64,000 nt of DNA from the NCBI RefSeq assembly GCF_029168945.1, contig NC_083608.1, forward strand, positions 15,146,136 through 15,210,135, read 5' to 3'. A model generated the notes under the pieces. It was not told the DNA's origin. It made no database searches and was given only the letters and a program-made list of their open reading frames with translations. Source of the stretch: Cannabis sativa. Its lineage: Eukaryota; Streptophyta; Magnoliopsida; Rosales; Cannabaceae. The translations under genes were made by a program, and so were the position numbers. The first letter of the stretch is position 1. Every line of letters begins with the position of its first letter. This document shows, piece after piece, positions 58,716 to 64,000 of this stretch.

Positions 58716-61087
58716 TCAGTTTATACTTGGGTTGTTGCATGTCCTCATGTTGTGTCCTTATCTTCCACATTTGGTGCATTTGATTTGTGTCTTGGTCTCC
58801 CAACTAGGTCTTGTTCTTTTCTTCTTTGGTCTTCCCGCTTTCACCCTTTCAAGTGGTGGCAATATTTCAATATCCTTGATTTCTTGTGGAATGTCCCAAT
58901 TGCTTTGCTTTCCTACTGGATATACAGTTGCTTCATAGGTTTCCAGCCAGTTCTTTGTACTGTAGTAATCTGAACAGTAATTTTGTGGGTCAAGATACAT
59001 CTCTTTCATCACTGCTAAGGCATGCGCACATGGCATTTCATCTATTTGAAACCTGTTGCATGTGCATGTTTTTTGTTCTAGATTCACAACCCGTGATCTT
59101 TTTACTTTGTACACTTCAAATATGTGTTCATTTGATGCTCTAACCTGTGAACAAATTTGTTGTGTATACTGTTTGTTAAAATAACAGAAATTAAACATTA
59201 GTTCAACATTATGAAATATAATTCTAGAAAAATCGTGTACCTTTAATTTCAAAGCAGTTTTGTAGTTGCCCTTCATCTTCATCTCTGCAACTGGAGTCAA
59301 TTTTGTGAATGTTCCTTGTGCCATTTTCCTGTTTTTGCATGTCCATTCCTGGATTAAGGTCCTCAAAGCTTCCATTAGTGTTGTTATTGGGAGTTCTCTA
59401 GCTGCCAAGTTTGCTGCATTCAATGATTCAGCAACATTGGATGTCATTGTACTGTATCTTTTGTGTTTGGAATACAACCTTGACCATTTATCATATCCAA
59501 TTTTTTGTAGATAAGGTCGGACTCGTCTGTCTAAGGCATCGAGCTCTCTCATATGATATTCAAAATTTTTAGCAGTGTATGCCTTGGCTGCACGAGAAAA
59601 TGGCTTTTCGAAGAACCTTGCATTTTTCTTGAATGTTGTTTTCAGGTTGTTGAGTAGGTGGTACACACAATATCCATGTTGTATTTCAGGGAAGACTTGT
59701 TGAGCTGCTTTTATTATACTTTCATGTCTACCAGATATAACACACTGTTCTTGTCTAACACCAAATGTTGCTCTTAATTTTTCAAAGAACCATTCCCATG
59801 ATAGATCATTTTCTGAATCTGCCACACAAGAAGCTAATGGGAATATTTTACTTGCTGCATCTTGTGCACTAGCTGTTAGTAGTGTTCCCCCATATGTAGC
59901 TTTAAGAAATGTTCCATCGACTACTATTATAGGTCTGCATTTTTCCCATGCTTTCAGTGAAGCATTTAGAGCAATGAAGCAAAACAAGAAGTTGTTGTTT
60001 TCTTCAGTTTTAATGTGCACTACAGAACCTGGGTTTGTTTTTTGGAGCATATAGAAATAGCTAGGCAGCAACTGATAAGACTCCTTTGCTTTTCCTCTAA
60101 CTATGTTTAGAGCATGTTCCCTACTCCTCCATGCCTTCATGTAATTCATTTGTATCCCATATTTGTCATTCATCTCAAATCTGATATTTGTTGGTGTAGC
60201 TGTTGTCTTTATGTTCAAAAACTTGTATTTAACACAGTCCCCTATTATTTTTGCTGATGCTTTCCTTTGATCTCCAAATCTAATGCTTAGTGAGCAAGTG
60301 TGTTTTTCATTGTATTTTCTTATTACGAAATTCTCTGTTGTCCCATTCCTTGAAGCTCTTAGTGACCATTTGCAATCTTTATCCAAACACTTAATTTGAA
60401 ATTCCTTTGTGCAAGATTTTTTCACCTTGTACTGAAATTGTTGTTTTATTGCAAAGTAGCTGAGTACGTTCTTCAAAGTTTCCTTATCTTTGTACATTTG
60501 CCCTTTCTCAATTTCTGGATGATGTTTATCTGTGATGACAAGTGCTTCTTCATCGTTGCTTTCTTGTTCATCCTTTGTCCGTCTTGTTAGTTGAGCCATC
60601 ATTTCTGCAGCAATTATCTTAGCATAGTCAAGAAAGTCAAATTCATCATTATCTGCTTTTTGGTTTTCTTGTTGTTGATGTGTTGGTGTTCCCCCTGATT
60701 GACTCCCATATTCAAGCATGTGGACTTCATTTTCTTTGTCAACCTCTGTAAAAAAAAAGGTATTTGTGATGTTGTTGTTGTGTTGGGGAGTATATTTATG
60801 CACAAAGGATGTTTTGTCAGGTCCCTTTCTGTTGATTTCAACTGCAAGTAAAACTCCAGGCTTTCATCATCTGTGATCTTTAATGCTTGATATCCAGACT
60901 GTATCTGAAACTGCATTTGTAGGGTACTTGAATTTCTGTTGCAGTTATGTTTTTTCATCAGTCTGTCCACTAGTTCTGCATACTTGCAATTTTTTTGGAT
61001 GCATATCCCAGTAGCTTCAAAACCAGTGTACTGGTTGTTCTCATCCCAATGTCCATTGCTTTGAACTAGTACAAGTATTGATGCCAT
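58716..61087 (-). pseudogene. MULE-2 MURA-type transposase gene (second catalytic Asp is Gly)
   Basis: The N-terminal exon starts at 61087 (MASILVLVQSNGHW). A poly-T/ACAG acceptor near 60750 begins the main exon, but the donor is unclear, so the join could be a frameshift. The main frame carries the DNA-binding region (KCLDKDCKWSLRAS, EKHTCSLS), first Asp (IIVVDGTFLK), CVISGRHESI where the family has Asp instead of Gly (codon 59732-59730), a C/H block (YCVYHLLNN), the Glu block (MTSNVAESLNAAN) and a SWIM finger (CTCNRFQIDEMPCAHALA). A 96-bp intron (59240-59145) keeps the frame and is hidden in the long open frame. A TAA at 58758-58760 cuts the zinc knuckle after CTKCGR; the remaining GHNMRTC is still readable to 58716. 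Confidence 0.85.
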
Positions 61088-61620
61088 TTTGTCTGCAATT
61101 CAACAGTATGTCCGTTAAATTCTATTTTTAATGTAGCACAACAGTTAAGCAACAATAATTAAACAATAAATCAACAATTTTAAAAAATTAAAAATTATAT
61201 TCTTTTTTTCACACCAGGTTTTAAAACTACTAACAGGCTCTTAAGACAAACAGTTTATTATTTTGTATTATTAACATTAAATCAACAATTGTATTTGTTT
61301 GGATATATATGAATATTTATTTTTTTAATTTTTTTTTTTAATTAGTGAATAATGGAAACATTAAAGAATCATTTACCAAATTGTGGGGGTTTTTTTTTAT
61401 GTATTTTTATTGTTTTTTTCATATTCAAAAACATCTGAATTACATGTTTTAACCAATAAATGAACAATAATTTTCATTTTTTTTAAATGCAATATTATGT
61501 TTTTATCAAAACAGAATTTATAATAACAAACAGGTAGTGAAGAAAATAATTTTCATACCAAATTATTAACAATAAATCAACATTTTTCTTTTAATTTCAA
61601 GTTGAATGTATCTATTTATC
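61088..61620. other. MULE-2 right flank, no gene
   Basis: AT-rich leader region of the transposase gene with repeated AACAATAAATCAACAATTT-like words (about 61160, 61275, 61450, 61570). It ends abruptly at the LTR; TTATC is the last 5-mer and should be the target duplication. Confidence 0.5.
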
Positions 61621-63510
61621 TGTTGGGTTTTATGCTCTAAATAAAACTCATTTCAATATAATCAGATTTACTTATTAATATAGATCAGAAATAACATTTA
61701 ATGTTGCATGGTTCACATGATTTATTTCATGATTATATGTACATAATGTATAAATTCATCTGAAACCCTTTTCACATACTTGATCCTGTTTATTGTGCCG
61801 TCAACACATTGGAAAGTAAACATGACTATGTGAATAAAGTTTCCTAGATTTATCAGACATAGGGTTTTACTGATATGATAATCTACAACAGAGTTTACTT
61901 GCATTTGGAGAAGTGCTATGTTCTTTCCAGAGCATTGGTTAAAGTAAAGCTCAGGTTGGATGCATGGAGTATGCATCGGAAGGGACCGATATTGAACTTT
62001 GACTTAGATTTAATTAAACTTACCGTAAAATCTATTCAAGTCAATATCGCCTAGTTGATCCTAGATCAAATGATCTTAATCCTGTTATGATTAGGCTCAA
62101 TCTTGAAAGGCTATTCGTGTTCCTTGAATTGTTAGTTAAGCCTACTTTTAGGTCAGGGTGATACGTACTTTTTGGGAACACGGTAGTGCAATTGAGTGGG
62201 AGCGCTAGCATAAACATGGAATCTATAGCTTCTATCTGGCGAATGGTAAGCAAAGGATGATCTCCTTCGAGCTTGACCAAACGAAAATAAATGGTGGAAA
62301 TCTCATTTCACATAAGCTGAAATATCATTTATACGTGGTCAAGTGTTTTAAGGATAAAATACATAGTAGGGTGTTACGGTAATTTAATCCCTTTACTGTG
62401 TAGATCATTCATATAGAGGATAATTGATCAAATTAGAATTATAACAATGGATAACTAATGATGTGTCTATATGGTGGAACATATAGAGCATTCTATATAC
62501 TGAGAGTGCAATTCTAAGTTCTATGCGTGGATTCAACGAAGAATTAATAAGTCGGTGAATTTTAGTCCTAAATTCTTGATCTACTTATTGGAAGCTCGGT
62601 TATATAGACCCATGGTCCCCCCACTAGTTGAGATAATATTGCTTGTAAGACTCATGTAATTGGTTTTGATTAATCAATTATAATTCTCAAATTAGACTGT
62701 CTATTTGTGAATTTTTCACTAAGTAAGGGCGAAATTGTAAAGAAAGAGTTAATAGGGGCATATTTGTTAATTATGATACTTTGTATGGTTCAATTAATAA
62801 ATATGATAAATGACAATATTATTTAATAATTATTTATAGTTATTAAATAGTTAGAATTGGCATTTAAATGGTTGAATTAGGAAATTGGCATTTTTGAGAA
62901 AATCAGATACAAAAGGTGTTAAAATTGCAAAATTGCAAAAAGCAAGGCCCAATCCACTAAGTGTATGGCCGGCCACCTATTGTAGTATTTTAAGTTGATT
63001 TTTTCATTATTTTAATGCCATATAATTCAAACCTAACCCTAGTGGAATGCTATAAATAGATAGTGAAGGCTTCAGAAAAATGAGACTTTTTCCTGACACT
63101 TTCTGATTCAGAAAAACTGAGCCTTATCTCTCCCTATCTTTAGCTGTCACTTCCTCTTTCTCTTCCTTTGAATTTCGAACTACCTTAGTGTATGAATAGT
63201 GCCCACATACATCAAGTGATACCTCAATCATAGTGAGGAAGATCGTGAAGAAAGATCATCAGCAAAGGAGTTTCAGCATCAAAGATTCAGAGAAAGAGAT
63301 CCAGGTTCAGATATTGATAATGCTCTGCTACAGAAAGGAATCAAGGGCTAGATATCTGAATGGAAGGAGTCATATTATTCTGCTGCACCCAATGTAAGGT
63401 TTCCTAAACTTTATATGTGTTTAATTTATCGTTTTAGAAAGTTCATATTTAGGGTGTTAATAAACATACTTGTGAGTAGATCTAAGATCCTGGTAAAATA
63501 ATTTCCAACA
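61621..63510 (+). repeat. 5' LTR (1890 bp)
   Basis: TGTTGG...CCAACA, same ends as the solo LTR, with only scattered substitutions and small indels between the two. Confidence 0.92.
63051..63058 (+). promoter_or_regulatory. TATA box of the 5' LTR
   Basis: TATAAATA in the context GGAATGCTATAAATAGATAG, the same as in the solo LTR; about 460 bp before the LTR end, followed by a CT-rich leader. Confidence 0.65.
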
Positions 63511-63512
63511 AC

Positions 63513-63525
63513 TGGTATCAGAACC
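63513..63525 (+). other. Primer-binding site (initiator Met tRNA type)
   Basis: TGGTATCAGAACC, two bases after the LTR. It matches the usual plant TGGTATCAGAGC except near its end. Confidence 0.85.
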
Positions 63526-64000
63526 ATGGTAATTGATTTACTTGCAAGAAATTTGGACTTTAAAACGATTGTTTGTATGTTATTTGGATGGTATCATGTT
63601 GTATTGAGTGTTATTTGATGATTGATTGATGTTTGTAAATTTTCGTAAAAAATAATTGCGATTTTGTTTCTGGAATTATTTTTATTGGATAGTATGGGAA
63701 AAATTAAGCAAGTTAGCCTTTTACAGAACTCAATTTCGATTTTATTTGAATTAGTTATGAATTTTTGAAGATTTGAAAAAATCAGGGTGCTGAAATTTTC
63801 CTGCGATCGCGAAACTGTCCGTACAGTTCACATTTTTTTGTTTTTCTTCGATTTTTCATGCTTTTTCATGGAATTAACTTCCGATTTTTGGTATAGTTTT
63901 GTATTTATACTATTACTATTCCTAATTCAATTCTAATTATCTTTTTGAATTAATTTAATATTTTTTAAATTTAATTCAAGATATTAGTGTAATTTGAATT
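63526..64000 (+). other. Internal region start of the right-edge retrotransposon
   Basis: AT-rich leader after the primer site with no recognisable frame up to the window end. Confidence 0.6.

Larger units (their letters stand above)
52720..61620. mobile_element. MULE-2: second Ulp1-bearing Mutator-like element (right end not seen)
   Basis: It has the same convergent layout as MULE-1 but is clearly diverged in sequence: DUF1985/Ulp1-like gene on plus (53101-58069), MURA-type transposase on minus (58716-61087). A plausible left tip is GGAATTTTTACATAAAATG at 52720, similar to the MULE-1 right tip. It is followed by two copies of AACATTTATACGGTT (about 52756 and 52808). I see no matching right end before 61620, where an LTR retrotransposon begins, so the true end may lie beyond that insertion. 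The extents are approximate. Confidence 0.6.
61621..64000 (+). mobile_element. LTR retrotransposon, 5' part (same family as the solo LTR)
   Basis: An LTR (61621-63510), an initiator-Met-type primer-binding site and the start of an internal region run off the right window edge. The LTR matches the solo LTR at 2817-4698. No gag or pol domain is visible in the 490 internal bases, so the superfamily is undetermined; the primer-site type is common in Copia elements. Confidence 0.88.

Noticed and set aside
59144..59241. Extra segment inside the MULE-2 transposase frame as a novel domain
   Set aside because: It has a good donor and acceptor, is 96 bp long and absent from MULE-1, so it is a frame-preserving intron.

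Overview
This is nuclear plant DNA, almost certainly from a eudicot. It is very AT-rich, with spliceosomal introns, TATA-box promoters and plant-type transposons of several classes nested in one another. I see no rRNA, tRNA, CRISPR array or bacterial-style operon. Nearly every coding stretch belongs to a transposable element. The exceptions are one relict host gene (a WRN-type 3'-5' exonuclease-like gene, 45552-50283) and a fragment of an unidentified host gene (22207-22574).

Layout from left to right. (1) 1-8227: a Ty3/gypsy element of the Tat/Retand type on the minus strand, cut by the window edge. It is interrupted by a solo LTR (2817-4698) of a second family that carries a perfect 5-bp target duplication. 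(2) 8228-12402: AT-rich spacer with a Tourist-like MITE and the 3' stump of a LINE. (3) 12403-19695: a complete-ended CACTA (En/Spm) element with TSD AAT and two genes. Its TNP2 gene has lost the catalytic core by an in-frame internal deletion. (4) About 21345-44377: a Mutator-like element (MULE-1) with a DUF1985/Ulp1-like protease gene on the plus strand and a convergent MURA-type transposase gene on the minus strand. It also holds a fragment of a host gene and a 132-bp tandem array. A complete 12.3-kb Tat gypsy element (30511-42845, TSD CAACC) sits inside that array. (5) 44378-53100: the host exonuclease-like gene, split by a non-coding LTR retrotransposon (45633-49495), followed by two MITEs. 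(6) About 52720 to at least 61620: a second, diverged MULE (MULE-2) with the same two-gene convergent layout. (7) 61621-64000: the 5' LTR, primer-binding site and internal start of a plus-strand LTR retrotransposon, the same family as the solo LTR.

How the parts work together. In both MULEs the transposase (DDE core, SWIM finger, zinc knuckle) faces a SUMO-protease-like gene of the kind carried by Kaonashi-type MULEs. The two copies have decayed in complementary ways. MULE-1 keeps all three transposase acidic residues but has a nonsense codon, and its protease has lost the catalytic Cys (Tyr instead). MULE-2 keeps the protease Cys, but the second transposase Asp has become Gly. MULE-1 also carries a dispersed short motif (core GGTTACTTT) that is repeated in its 132-bp array. 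The complete Tat element carries a separate antisense gene with its own TATA box and introns, converging on pol. These are the least explained structures in the window.

Limits: exon borders come from reading GT/AG sites and conserved frame by eye. MULE termini are approximate, and family names rest on recognised motifs, not on searches.
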